This document shows positions 10,966 through 22,921 of a stretch of 64,000 bases of DNA, in pieces (position 1 is the stretch's first letter; every line of letters starts with the position of its first letter). Under the pieces are notes generated by a model. It was given only the letters and a program-made list of their open reading frames with translations. It was not told the origin of the DNA and searched no databases. Source of the DNA: Campylorhamphus procurvoides. Lineage: Eukaryota > Chordata > Aves > Passeriformes > Dendrocolaptidae. The translations under genes and the position numbers were made by a program. The DNA lies in the NCBI GenBank assembly GCA_013396655.1, contig WBMV01002675.1:40928-104927 (forward strand), written 5' to 3'.

Positions 10966-12590
10966 GAGATCGTATTGACCACTCAGACCATGGAAAGGGG
11001 AAGGGTTTGTGGCGGGCTTCAGCCTTGGAGCTCTTCTGGCACAGGTTTCCCGTGTGGCTTTGTTGCTTTTTAGGGGTGTTTTTGCCAAGCAATCATTCCT
11101 TTTGTCCTGCCAATGCCATGGGGTGGAGAAGAGGGAGCGGCACCATAAACCAGCAATATTTAAAATCCAGAGGTGAGTCTTTGCACATTCTCCATATCTT
11201 TTCCCTTAACCCCCGTTCTTTGGGGCTGAAACTGCCAAATATCCCATTTCCACACAGCACCAACCACCACAGGGACCTCAGTCTCGTTTGGAGCCCTTTC
11301 TGCATCTGCCTTGGACAATCCTTCAGGAAACCACACCATAAATAAGTCGCAGCAGCCACGGGAGAGCCGTGAGCTCATTAAACCCCCCAAAATCTGGGCC
11401 TTTTAAAGTCCTCTGGAGCTGGTGGAGGTCGGACACAATGGGTGATTAGCAGCAAAGCCCTGCAGAATGTTAATTTTCCTTCGGGCTGCTGCAGTGATGT
11501 GGAGCCCGGGCCAGGCTCAGTGGGGATGTCCCCTCGGGATGCGGGACAGGGCTTGGAGCTCCGTGTTTGTTTTTTCAGGCAGCGTTTCAGTAAGTGCTTT
11601 ACAAAACAAGGCTCGGGGAGGGGGAGACACCCACAAACCTCCCATGGTCAATGGAAAGCTGTGGCTGTGTTTGAATGGAAGGGCAGCTCCCCTCAAAGCA
11701 GCCGAGACACCACGATGCCACGCAGAGGCTTTCTCCAAAAAAAGGAGTAGAATCCTTAGCGGGGATAAAAAAATCCCGGCCAGCTACTGATGGAAATCAG
11801 GTTTATTTGTAGGAAAGATTAATACCTAATACAGTTTATCCCCCAAAGGTCACTCTAACCTCACGATCATCCTGCAGATCTTCTGACTCATCGCTGAATG
11901 GCAGCGATTGCAAACCATGTTTTAAATATTGCACAGAAAATACGGTGCAATATAAAGAGATGAGGGCGAGGGGCTTTTTTTCGCAGTGGTAAAAAAACCC
12001 CTCCGTTTCTTCAGCCAGGAATGTGATTTACGGAGTGTAAAAGTGAAAGCCGTGATCGATGTGAAATAGGTAATTGATAAATCATAGAACAGGTTGAGCA
12101 GAAGATGGAAAAACACTTAAGCTGGATGAATTCTGCTGAATTAAACCAGGCTATTGAATTGCCTGGGATCCTGCTGAATAAAACCGATCCGTGGACATGT
12201 GCAGGGTGGATGGTGCTTCAGCCACTGGAAAATCTGACCCCAGGTGGAATTAAAACACAGCTCCGCGGGGATAAACACTGAGCCCTGGGCTCCTCTGCCT
12301 GCTGAGAAATGAGGCATCCAACCTGCATCAGGACGTGCCCACAAATCCCAGCTGTTTTCTGGACCTTCTTCCCTCCAGATCAGCGGTAATCAGGGAATAT
12401 TGGGCTGCTCAGGAGGAAGGATGTGATGCTGAGGATCACCTTTGGCACAGGAGCACCTGACTCAGTCCAGGAATTCCAGCTAACCCCTGGAATCAGCTGG
12501 GAAATCTGCTGTATTCTGTTTTAGCAGGCCCAGCTGCACGTGGAACCCACTCACCCCTAAAGGCTGGCAAAGGGCACAACTTCCTTCCAG
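10966..12590. other. Intergenic stretch, no feature seen
   Basis: Mixed composition, no CR1 tail recognised and no splice-flanked coding frame. Short open frames on both strands near 11.0-11.8 kb overlap one another and are not supported. Confidence 0.4.
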
Positions 12591-12594
12591 TTGT

Positions 12595-12900
12595 ATTAAC
12601 TGGCATCATCTTCATTTATATTTTAATATCTATGTTAATCAGGTATATCTTCCTTTATATTTTAACATGTATATTATACTGGTTTATTCTCAGGCTGTAT
12701 TTTAATATATACATTAAACAGGTATAAAATCAGGCTATATTTTAATATTGGTATTAAAGAGGTATACCTTAGATTGTATTTATATATATTTATATATTAA
12801 AGTGGCATAATATCATACTGTATTTTACTATATGTATTAAAGTGGTATATCTTAGACTATTTTTTAAAACAGATTTCACACTGTGTTAATTTTTTTCATA
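12595..12900 (+). repeat. Degenerate AT-rich tandem repeat, about 40-bp period
   Basis: Seven to eight diverged units share the start ATTAAa..GGtATA and an internal TaTaTTTTAATAT. Unit starts fall at about 12595, 12634, 12673, 12713, 12753, 12796, 12836 and probably 12876, a spacing of 39-43 bases. Units differ at many positions, so the array is old. It runs directly into the TA/TG microsatellite at 12926. Confidence 0.8.
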
Positions 12901-12925
12901 ATTTTTGGTGTACATTGGTTTAAAC

Positions 12926-13015
12926 ATTATATATATATATATATAGGGTTATGTATACATGTATATATGTGTGTGTATATATATATATAATATGTATATA
13001 TATTATTAAGTAACC
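12926..13015 (+). repeat. (TA)n / (TG)n microsatellite
   Basis: Alternating TA with short TG runs (atatatatatatatata, gtatatatgtgtgtgtat) spans about 90 bases next to the 40-bp array. Confidence 0.9.
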
Positions 13016-13602
13016 TGGTACAATTTTTATCTGTTAACCCTCCACTTTGCTGGGAAAACACCCCAGGAAGACAGGGAAATGCTTCATAAGTGTCTCCTGG
13101 GCTGGACCGTGTGCCCAGGAGTGGGAACTGTGGTGCCCACCATGTGGTTCCCGAATTCCTGGCAGGTGTCTCAGGAGGGCTGGAGTTAATCCATGTTTTT
13201 CTGCCTGCTGGTGACCAGAGGGAGGGCTCAGCACCTGGAAGGAGCCAGATCTCCTGACAATTCCTTCAAAGGCTCCTTAAACCAACACCCAGGCGTTCCA
13301 TGGGAAATGCCAACACCGACTGCTGGGGATGGGTGTGTTATCTCCGGGCTTGGGTTACCACTTTCATCCAGCTCAGGGGACAATGAGGGGGGGGAATAAT
13401 CCCCTGCCACAGCCCTTCCAGCAGGGGATGGGTTTCCACAGTGAGCTCTGCAATGGAGGGGAGCTGGGGAATTGTCCCCCTGCCTGGGAGGGAGGGAGGG
13501 CACTTGGAGAGTCACTTCCCACCGGCATGAGATGGAGCATGAGAGGCACCTGCGGCTCCAGGTGATGGGGTCACCTCCAGTCGGCACAAAACTGTTGTGC
13601 AC

Positions 13603-13960
13603 ACAATCCCAGACTGGTTTGGGATGGAAGGGCCTTAAAGCTCAACTAGTTCCACCCCCCTGACACGAACAGGGGCACCTTCCACCAGAACAGGGTGCTC
13701 CCACTGGCTCTGCAAACTTCCAGGGATGGGGCAGCCACCATCCCAGGGAGGAATTTTTCCTTAATATCCCATCTAGCACTGCCCTCTGCCAGTGTGAGGC
13801 CATTCCCCTTGTCCTGTCCCTCCATTCCTTGTTCAGAGTCCCTCTCCAGCTCTCCTGGAGCCCCTTTGGGCACTGGAAGGGGCTGTAGGGCCAGAGGTGC
13901 TGGCAGTTTCAGCAGCTGGGTCTGGTGGCCACAACTCTCCTTGCTCTCCACCCTCTCACC
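13603..13960 (-). mobile_element. CR1 fragment (antisense)
   Basis: It reads as the reverse complement of a CR1 3' region: ggtttgggatggaagggcc, then aactagttccaccccc, cttccagggatggggcagcc, ccttaatatcccatc, ccattccccttgtcctgtcc and a segment near tctcctggagcccctttggg. About 350 bases remain, making it one of the longer copies here. Boundaries are approximate. Confidence 0.9.
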
Positions 13961-14059
13961 ATGCCCATCCTGAAGGAAAAGCAGCAGGATCTCTCCTCAC
14001 CACAGAGGCTGCACAATTGCTGGGTTGATAATGGAGTTTTTGGCTCCCTCACCAAACCA

Positions 14060-14079
14060 GACACACACACACAAAAAAA
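14060..14079 (+). repeat. Short (CA)n-A tract
   Basis: About 6.5 CA units followed by A7. Confidence 0.9.
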
Positions 14080-15017
14080 TATCCACCACATGTCGAATCT
14101 CAGCTTTTGGGGGAAAACAGAAAACCCAAAACATGTCATGTTGGGTCAACCTGAAACATCCAAAGGACTTTGTTTTGTTTTGCTGAGTTATTTAACTCTT
14201 TTGTTCTGACTTTTGTCTGTTAATTTAGGTCAAATTGGAAATAAACAAATGCTGTTTGGAAACAAAAGGCTTAAAGGTTTTGCTTGGGAAACGTCAAAGG
14301 CTTTAGCAAGTCTGAAGTGAAATGTTTTGACATTTCCCCCCAAAATAAGAGGAAAATCCGTGCTTTTTTCTAGCTGAAATCAATAGCTGAGTTTGACCCG
14401 AAAGTGTGAAGAGTTTCTCTTTTCTTCTGAAATTCCATTTTTAAATGTAATGACTTTCAGTGGCAAAAGGAAAAGTACCCTCTGCCCAGGCATGATTCTT
14501 TTGTCCTCCAGGATCCCTGTGCTCTCTGTTCTGATGAGCTGGGCACATGGGATGGGCAATGGAGCATTTATGAACCCACCTTTCCCAACTTAACTTAAGC
14601 ACATCTTTTAAAAATCACAGGAGAGACAGTCTTATTTTATAGAGGAGATATTCCTTGATACTCCTTCTGCAAATCACTTCAACCCCCTTCCTCTTCCTCC
14701 TTGTTAATCCCTGGCCAGCTGCTGTCCCCAGGGAATAGCCAAGGTTCTCCTTAGGGGATTTTGGGGGTGTCGCTGCTCAAATGCGTTCCTGGATGGGTCC
14801 CCTCTCTGCTGTTTCCCCTCTTGGGTGCCTGCACTCATCCCAAGTCCTGCAGCTGCTCCATCCTGAGGGAGGTGTTGATGGAATGGGCTGGCAGTGCCCT
14901 GGGATGCAGCTGGGGCTTGGAGCACGCACGGAATAAATTATCAGCTGGGGAGAAATGGGTTTGGGCAACGGGCAGGGACAATAGAGGAGATAAAAAGGAG
15001 AAAAGTCAGGCCTGCTC

Positions 15018-15190
15018 CTCTGGCAGTGGGAAGCCATTCCCCCTTTCCCTGTCCCTCCAGGTCCTTGGAAATAGTCTCTCTCCGTGTTTTTTGTGGGTTC
15101 CCTTCAGGTACTGGAAGGCTGCAATTGAATCACCCCAAATCCTCTTTTCCAGGCTGAACATTCCCAGTTGTCTCAGCCTTTCCCTGGACC
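15018..15190 (-). mobile_element. CR1 internal segment, inverted relative to its 3' end
   Basis: Antisense CR1 wording: gccattccccctttccctgtc, then agtctctctccg, gggttcccttcaggtactgg, aaggctgcaattgaatcacc, cttttccaggctgaacattcc and gtctcagcctttccctgg. It corresponds to the region just upstream of the CR1 tail. A sense-oriented CR1 tail follows at about 15222, so the two parts face opposite ways. Confidence 0.85.
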
Positions 15191-15221
15191 CAGAGCTGCC
15201 AGGGCTGCTCATCTCCCACAC

Positions 15222-15292
15222 CTTTTCCAGGGTCACAACCCAATGATCCTTCAGGTCCCTTTCAACCCAATCCATTCTGGCATCACAATTTC
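15222..15292 (+). mobile_element. CR1 3' end (sense), partner of the inverted segment
   Basis: Contains caatgatccttcaggtccc, then tttcaacccaatccattctgg and catcaca, the sense CR1 terminus. It lies about 30 bases after an antisense CR1 segment. The order (inverted upstream part, then sense 3' end) is what twin-primed reverse transcription gives. Confidence 0.8.
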
Positions 15293-16180
15293 TGCTGCTT
15301 TGATGGTTTATAAATGATGCTCATGTCCCCGTGCCAGCCAGAAATAGCTCCTTGAAATCAATAATCATTAACAATAATAATTTAATTCAATATTTAACAT
15401 GAGTTCAAGTCAGCCTGCCCTCACTTTTGAGCCCACAACCCATGGCATCACACATTTAGTTGAGGTTTGGGGAAATACCTTGCCCAGGGATTTGATTTCA
15501 GCCTCACTTTCATGGCTTTTGGGCATTGGAATGCCAAACTCAGCCCTTGCTTTATTTTTTCCTGCCTGGGCAGGCAGTTCATGCAGTGCCACAAACCAAA
15601 AAAAGGCCACACTGGTGACATATTTTAGTCTTTTTTTCCTGACAGGGCTTTCCTTCCCCCCTCCCCTTTTAGCTGTGCTTGACAAATGAACAGAAATATG
15701 GGGATGAAAGAGAAGGACAGAGGGAGGCAGAGATAGAAGAGAAAACAAGGCTAGTTGTAAGTATAACAAATTGAATAAATATCATAAGGAAATAATCAGA
15801 ATGAATGTCCCTTGTTCCAGATGCTGAAATGTTTTGTAAATCCCACTGGAACAGAAAGGTATCCTGGCTCTGGTTGCCTCCTTTTTGATGCTGGGCCTTC
15901 CTCAGCTGGGCTTATCCCTTGCAGAGATGGATTTTGGGGTGCCAAATCCTGCAGGCTCAGCAAGCTGGGATGCAGCTCCTGGGAATTTGGGACATTATCC
16001 TGTGTCCCAACTCCATTGTGCCAGGTATGGCCCCAGCAGGTGAGCACGGGGCTCTGGAGTGTTTTACCCCCCAAAAAATGGACAGATTTAGAAGTTTTTC
16101 CTGGAAGACCCCTCTCCAAAAGAAGAATGCCACCCATTGCCAGCCATCCCAGTGCTCCCAGCAAACCTGCTGCTGGAAAG
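15293..16180. other. Intergenic stretch, no feature seen
   Basis: Mixed composition with a short AT-rich patch at 15355-15405. Overlapping open frames on both strands (for example 15812-16264 plus and 15796-16164 minus) lack protein-like features. Confidence 0.4.
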
Positions 16181-16680
16181 CAACGCTGGGTGCTAATTGG
16201 ATTGTATCAAAACTGCATATTTCACAAACATTACATCATTTCCTTGCTGCTTTCAGCAGACTGATTCAACAAATGTTTTCTATTTTACCCCGGGACTCCA
16301 ACATGAGATGGGCTCAGAACTTGGCAGTAATTTACTCGCAGCTTAAATTTATGACATATACGAACATTTATATTCATTTAAAATGAAAGGCAGAGCTGCA
16401 CAAACATTTTTCATCCTTTTTTTTTTTTTACTATATGTGCTGGTTTTACCTTCTGCAGGAATTATTATATGTCTAGTTATATAGCCAAGGGAAAAAGAGA
16501 AAAAAATCAGTTCTTAGACTTCAGGGGGAAACGGGTACAATTAATATCAGTTTACACATCTGTAATAACATAAAATATATACACCCGAGGTCCTGTGTCA
16601 TGGCATAAATCATAAAAGGGCCATAAAGAGTTATTTAAGAAGCTTGTAACAGATTTTATTAAATAACATTATCAAATATT
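16180..16680. promoter_or_regulatory. AT-rich block, candidate conserved non-coding element
   Basis: Repeat-free apart from a T-run near 16418. It contains CTAATTGGATTGTATCAA (homeodomain/CCAAT-like), TTACATCATTTCC and a row of ATTTAT cores. Texture suggests a regulatory element; conservation has not been checked. Confidence 0.25.
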
Positions 16681-18021
16681 AAAGCTTTGTGTGAGGAAGT
16701 GCCGTGGAAGGGCTGTGAGCTCCCTTTGCCCAGTAAACAAACCTTCCCACCAAAGACCCAAAAGCTGGAGCAGATCCTCAGCAGATCCATCCCAACCCAA
16801 AGCATTTTGGGATGCTGGGATTGAAACCCCTCTGCTTGCACAGGTGCCTTGGGAATTCATTCCCTTTGCCATCCCAGGGATGTCACCTTCCCAGCCCCTC
16901 AAACACGGGGCAGACCCTGGGGCCACTCTCTTCTGATCCCACCCCAGTCCCCAAGACACCAGACCTTCAAACCAGGTATTACTTTCACAGCAAAAATGTT
17001 TGGAAGTGCCCTCAGTGATCTCCCCTTTGCTGAAAGGTTTATTTCTCTCTTTCCTTCCTTTCAGCACTTGGGATGGAAGGCATGAGAAAATTGGCTTTCT
17101 GAAGCAGAGGGGTAGGAAATATACTGCCAATAAAGTTTTATATCCTTTCTCTAATATATATTTTAAAAATATATATAATTTCTCTCATTACACTATTTTT
17201 TTGCAAGACTGGAGTACCTGAGACTGCAGTAGGGTATGAAGGTTTTATTGGCACCCATTTGGGGTGGGGCAGAAAAAAATCCCACTCTCGCTCCTTGTAA
17301 AAGCTTTAATAAAATAAAATTATAGAGCTTTTAGGGGAAAATTAATATCTAATTTTACTGAAATACCAGAATGCTGCCAAGCTGGCTCAGCCCCTCGGTA
17401 AATAAAGGAGAAAGCAGAGGAGCAAATGAATTTAGCCAGGCCAGATTCCCAACCTTCTCACTGCTCAGGGGAACTGGAATGCTAGAGCCACCAGGGAAAG
17501 CCATGGCTGGGAGGGAGATGGACCTGCCCCTCATTCCCAGAGCAGACATATCCTGCTGTCTGTCCCTCTCAAGGTTCCATGGAAGACTTCCAAGGGTGAT
17601 CTGAGCTGCCCTGTGGACTCACATTTATTCCCCATGTGATCTTAGGACAAGTATTTTATGGTGAGCCCAGGTGAGGTGGGATCAGTGTGAACATGGGATC
17701 TGGGGGCTGGAATTTCAGCCAGCTGAGGGCACAGACCGTGGGCAGTAAATCTATCCAGGGCAGGAGGATTCTATTGCTGGTTTCTGAGAGCTTTTTTAAC
17801 AGGGAATTCAGGAATTGGGGCATCCACATGCAAGGAAACTCAGCTGCTGAGCCAGAGCAGAGCTCCAAGACATTCTGGAGAAAGGAGAGTCTGCCTTCCA
17901 GCCAGGAGAAGTGACAGCAGAGAGGAGACATAAATCCAGTCAGCAATCACATCTCAGAGATGGGGAAGATCCAGTGAGACCAGTGCCACCTCCAGGCAGG
18001 TGGAAGTCTGAAGGTAGAGAG

Positions 18022-18285
18022 AGAATCATGGAATTATGGAATGGTTTGGGGTGAAAGGAACCTTAAAACTCATTTGTTCCACCCCGTGCCATGGGCAAGG
18101 ACACCTTTTACTATCCCAGATTGCTCCAGCCTGGCCTTGAACACTTCCAGGGATGGGGCAGCTTCTCTGGACAAGCTGTGCCAGGGCCTGCCCACCCTCC
18201 CAAGGTAGAATCTCTTTCCAATATCTCACCTGAATTTCCCCTCTTTCCATTCCCCCTTGTCCTATCACAGCACTTCCTGATGGAA
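18022..18285 (-). mobile_element. CR1 fragment (antisense)
   Basis: Starts with the CR1 terminus gaatcatggaattatggaat, then ggtttggggtgaaaggaacc, gccatgggcaaggacacc, cttgaacacttccagggatg, ctgtgccagggcctgcccacc and ccttgtcctatcac. About 260 bases, 5' truncated, clear. Confidence 0.93.
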
Positions 18286-18619
18286 TGGTGAGCTGTGCTG
18301 ATGGTAAATTCCTGCTGAGAAGGTCCCACACAAGCCACAGTCACAGAAACTCCCCCATTTGTGGCTTTCTGATGTTGTGGAAGGTGTGTTACCACATGGG
18401 AGGCTGCAGCACAAGGATGTTCTCACCATCCCTTGTCTTTGAGGCAGCAGAAGTTCAGAGAGTGGGAATAATCCCACCCAAGCACCGCCCTGGGGTCCTC
18501 CAGCCTTCCACCCCAAACCCCTTCAGCCATGCAAAAGGGAAAAGCTGGGTCTTGCTGGGGATCCCTCCTGTTTTCAATAAAAGCATGTTTTGGTTTGGTA
18601 CATCTCAGCAATAGAGCCA

Positions 18620-19150
18620 TTGGTTATATATAGACTGAAAACAACTTGCTTGTGTTATTATATCAAAGTCATTAGGCGTCGCATTCGATATTCAGGCTGG
18701 ATTAATTCCATATATTCCATGTATTCCTTAGAAACCAGGGGGGGAGCAAAAGGGGCCTGACTTAAACAAAATAAACCAGGCTGCCTTCGGAGATATTGGT
18801 TGCAGATAATCCAAGCTTTTTTTGATTAAAACCTAGAAGAATTTGAATAAGAATGCATTGTTTGGAATCCATTTCCACTGGTCTCCCAAAGAATTCCTCC
18901 TGCAGATAGATGTGGTTTGAGTTAACAGGCGAAGGATTAAAAAAAGACCTCGGTTTCGACTAATTCTGGTAATTATATATTTTTTGGTAAATGAAAATGG
19001 ATTCGCTATAATGGGCCTGATTGGAAAATGACCTGTTGGAGAGGGGGAAATGAAAGAGGCTGTTGGACACGAGGCTGCAAAGCTGTTGGGATTCACTGGG
19101 ATCCCAGCTCTGTTTCAATAAAAACGTTGATTTGAAAATTGTGGTTTTGA
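18620..19150. promoter_or_regulatory. AT-rich block, candidate conserved non-coding element
   Basis: Contains GATTAATTCC, a duplicated TTCCATATA/TTCCATGTA pair near 18707-18725, TGTGGTTTGAGTTAAC (RUNX-like plus HNF1-like half site) near 18910, and TAATTATATA near 18970. No CR1 or tandem array is present. Confidence 0.28.
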
Positions 19151-20480
19151 GCAGGCTGGTATTTGATCCATTCAGACTGTATTGGTTTCACTCTCGCTGT
19201 TTGCCTTGCCCTGAAATGGGTCGGTAGGAAGCATGAAATAAGCGTGTGTCGGGAATTACTGGGGATAAATAGGGGGGAAAAGGGAAGGGAAGAGCAAAGC
19301 AGCAGCTCTCATTGTGGAAAGGAGCCTGAGTCACCCAAAGTGATCCCACGTCACGATGGGCACAGGAACCAGCGTGGCCACTGGTGTCACTGGGAGGAGG
19401 ATCCGGCCCCAGGAACGCAAGATGGAAAATATCTGCTTTATTGGCTCAGCCCATCTGAGGGATTGCTGCGCAGAGAAGGGGTGGAATTGCTTTGTCTGGC
19501 CCAAATTTACATTATCCCAGTGACAGGGATCCCACTGCTTCCCTTGGAGGACTTTTCCACATTCTAATTGATCTGATTGTTAGGAAATTGTTCATAAAAT
19601 TAAGAATCTTGGAAGTAAACGAGGGAAGCCAGGCAGAACTGCTCGGTGCAGAATGCCACGGCCATATGGAACGAGTTAGGCTGGGGAAGGCGGGTGAGCT
19701 GTATAAATGAGTTCAAGAGACACTCAGATTTATTTCTGGAGAAGGAGAGGCACTGGGAGCATGGAGAGAAGCGGGGAGGTGGGTTCAGCAGGCATTCAGG
19801 ACAGGAAGGCAGGCTTGCAGGGAGGACACTCACAGGGAGAGCACTCGGAGGAGGTTTTTCCAAGGACTTCTCATTTTTATGGACTTTGGGAGGGTGAGAC
19901 AGTCCCTCTCCCTGTTGCAAGAAGGGGAGAGAGGGTCCGTATTTGCTGGAAGGAGGTTTTATTTCAGGCAGAATTCAACTGGAGAAATATGTTAGGCCCT
20001 GGGTACATTGCTCCTGTCCTGCTCCTCTCGTGTTTAACCCACATTGTGTTGGGAGCAGGCAGAATTCCTGGGAATTCCCAGTGAACCACAAGAACTGTGC
20101 ACTGAGCCTTTCCACTGAGCCCTGTGACACCTCTGGCCATTTCTGGTGGCCAGGAGGGCCTCTACCAATGTGCAGGAATCACCAAACCCATCCTGTCACT
20201 CCCCTCCTCGCTGGTAGGGCTGGGAGAAAAGTGTCCCCAGGAAAGAGTGACCTCCTCTGCCATCCCTCACCAAGGCACAGCATTTCTGTCCCTTGGCCCT
20301 GCCAGTCCTATTAAAAAACTGAAAACCCAGCCAGGGAACACACCAAGAAGGAGCCTAGAAAATAAATCAGTGTTTGCCAAGAAGGGCTCCAGGGGATGGG
20401 GCCAGGCAGGAGCTCTGGTCCTAAGGCTGGATTAACCCCGAGACCAACACAAAGTCACTTTGGCCAACGCTGGGGGAAAG
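19150..20480. other. Intergenic stretch, no feature seen
   Basis: Open frames at 19163-19567 and 19707-20084 are unsupported by splice sites or similarity that I can recognise. No CR1 was found. Confidence 0.4.
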
Positions 20481-20556
20481 CCCAGGTGGACCAAGACAAG
20501 CCCAGGTGGACCAAGACAAGCCCAGGTGGACCAAGACAAGCCCAGGGGGACCAAGT
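20481..20556 (+). repeat. 20-bp minisatellite, about 3.8 copies
   Basis: Unit cccaggtggaccaagacaag. The first three copies (20481, 20501, 20521) are identical; the fourth has t>g and then diverges after ccaag. Perfect copies imply recent slippage. Confidence 0.95.
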
Positions 20557-21440
20557 CCAGCTTCCCAGTGCTCAAGGCAATGATGGGGACAGGTGGGTTT
20601 TCTGCAGAACGGGATGTTTTCGGGAGTTTTCGTATTTTGGAGCAGCACCAGTGCCCTGAGCGGGAGGAGAAGGAGCTGCAGGGGTGCAGATGTGCGTGGC
20701 CTGAGCTCCAGCTTGGGTCAGGTGCTGGCTCTGCGGGGGCATCTAGTGGCCAAAGGCCGGATGGCAGTAGCCACGGAGCTCCCGGAGCCCAGGGGCTTCA
20801 TCCTTCAGTGCCAGCCAGCAGCAGCTCCACCCTCTGTCATTCCCAAGGGGGCTTTACAGTTCTCCAGGACTAAGCAGATGTTTAGCTGGGAATGTCCCCG
20901 TTTCCTTAGATGCACCTGCTGGAGCATCACACCACACCTGTCCCCTGTCCATGTCCTTCTCCTGCAGGATCCTGGAGGGAGCTGGGATGTCTGAGGTCTC
21001 TGGGATGTGCCAGCCATCCATGGGAGGGGATGGAAAGGAGGAAGCCCCAACGTGCAGCTCCGTTCCAACGGGAAGGTCAGTGGTCACCAATGCTCCTAAA
21101 ATCAGGTTTTCCCCTTTTTCAGCAGGAGAAGGAGGTTTACACAGCACGGGAGTCGATTGGTCCTGAGCCCAGGAGAAGGGGCTGCCTGGAGATCCGTGCC
21201 TGGTGCGAGGAAGGGCTGTCTGGGAGGACACGTGGAATGGCTAAAGCCCAGGAGGAAAAAGGGAATTCAGATCCTAATCCTGCCGTGTCCTGAAAACCAG
21301 GATGTGTTGGAGCCACCCCCAAAGCGGGATGGAACCACTGGGACCCAGTGCAGCTCCAGGCACTATCCAGCCTCCAGCCTCCTTCCCAAAAAGGGCGAAA
21401 ATTGGCCCATTTCCTATTTAGATTTACACAATGAGGTCAA
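20557..21440. other. GC-rich intergenic stretch, no feature seen
   Basis: Overlapping chance open frames on both strands; no CR1, RNA gene or exon could be supported. Confidence 0.4.
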
Positions 21441-22280
21441 ATAATTGAGTATTTTGCATCCTTTCAGGTGAATTTGCCTGAATACAGCTCCCTCTGAAGG
21501 TTGCCTGCCATCTCCTTTGAAGGAAACCAAGAAAAATAAAAAGATGATAAACCTTAATCTTTAAAGTACTTGGAATTATTTCCTCCCAAGCCTTTCTCTA
21601 AACAGATTAAAGTCCTATTTGAAATGGAAGTAGATGTTTACTCTTGTAAATAAGCATTTTCTCTTGTATCTAACGGTAAACAGATTAAAGGATTACGCCA
21701 AAGGCCTTTTAAAATTTTAGTATCGGGGTCCTGAAAGCTTGGTGTTTGATACCCAACCCTCCCCACAGCTCCTGGCAGGGTGGAAGGTGATTTTCTCCCA
21801 TCAAATACGTCCTAAATAAGGAGATTTTAAAGCCTTCAGCTGGGAAAGGCTTGGGTTTATCTGCCCTGTTGCCTCTTCATGTGAACAGGGGCATGTGCAG
21901 AGCACAAATGAGAATCAGACACGAAGGCTTGATGTAAAAAACTCCCAGTATGGGAAGAATTTACTCCATTTCCAATAATATATAGGACATCCAATCAAGC
22001 AGCCCGGCGTATTTCATCCCCTGTCAAGAAAGTTTTGCCACTTGGTAATTTGTTTTAATATATGAGTTTCTAAATAGAGGAGCAGTCAATCAGGGCGTTA
22101 TGAATGCGATGTGTACGTGGATAAATATTCCTTTCCCTTGCAGGAGGGGGATATTGATGTTGTGGCGTTTGAAAGCACGAGGCATCTGAAGGGCTCCCAG
22201 CCTCATTTATAACTCCTCGAGCCAGCAATGAAAGGCCTTTGATGTAAAGGGCTGTTTAAATGCTCTCCTGGATGGAGAGT
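21440..22280. promoter_or_regulatory. AT-rich block, candidate conserved non-coding element
   Basis: About 800 bases with no CR1 or array. It contains a pair of related segments (aaacagattaaagtcc at 21600 and aaacagattaaaggatt at about 21678), CCAATCAAGCAG near 21990, and CAGTCAATCAGGGCG near 22083 (PBX/HOX-like ATCA cores). Regulatory role is inferred. Confidence 0.28.
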
Positions 22281-22489
22281 CAGGAAAATGCCTCCATCAG
22301 GTTCAGTTTTTGGAATAGGGGTGTTTAACAAGGGACGGTTTGAGTCCTGAAATGGTCAGAGGTTGCACTGGAAAGTGATCTGGACATGACATTATTTTAA
22401 GATTTTCATGATTGCCATTAATTTCTCCCTCCTTTTGAGGCAAGGGAGACTCCAAGCAGCCTGATTTAGCTCTTGGATTAGGGATTACA

Positions 22490-22655
22490 CGGCACAGGTT
22501 GCCCAGAGAAGCTGTGGATGCCCCATCCCTGGCAGGGTTGGACAGGGCTTGGAGCAATGAGGTCTAGGGGAGGAGGACCCTGACCAGGGCAGGGGGTGGA
22601 ATTAAATGATCTTTAAGGTCCCTTCCAACCCAGACCATTCTGGGATCCCAGGACT
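22490..22655 (+). mobile_element. CR1 3' end (sense)
   Basis: ggcacaggttgcccagagaa, then gctgtggatgccccatccct, gttggacagggcttggagca, atgatctttaaggtcccttcc and agaccattctgggatccca. A small deletion has removed the usual aagtgttcaaggccag segment. Confidence 0.93.
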
Positions 22656-22825
22656 CCAGGACATGTCCTTTTGTCCTTTGGAAATAGCCAAAAACAAATC
22701 CTGCCAGAGCAGGGCATGGTGATGGAAGGCTTTCCATCCAGCATGGGATGCTAAACTGGAGTTGCTCCAAGGAGAATGAAACCTAAGGCATATCCCAAAT
22801 TATTTTGGCTAAACTAGAGTGAAGA

Positions 22826-22826
22826 C

Positions 22827-22896
<70 letters not shown>

Positions 22897-22921
22897 AAAA
22901 AAGAAAAAAAAAAAGAAAAAA
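22826..22921 (+). repeat. A-rich array with 19-bp periodic G
   Basis: Almost pure A, with single G at 22846, 22865, 22884, 22903 and 22915. The first four are exactly 19 bases apart, so this is an (A18G) tandem repeat rather than a random poly(A). Its Lys/Glu translation explains an open frame starting at 22819, which I reject as a gene. Confidence 0.95.

Noticed and set aside
20481..20556. CRISPR-like regular repeats (also 39612, 45518, 55388)
   Set aside because: Units are contiguous without unique spacers; these are minisatellites in a vertebrate genome.
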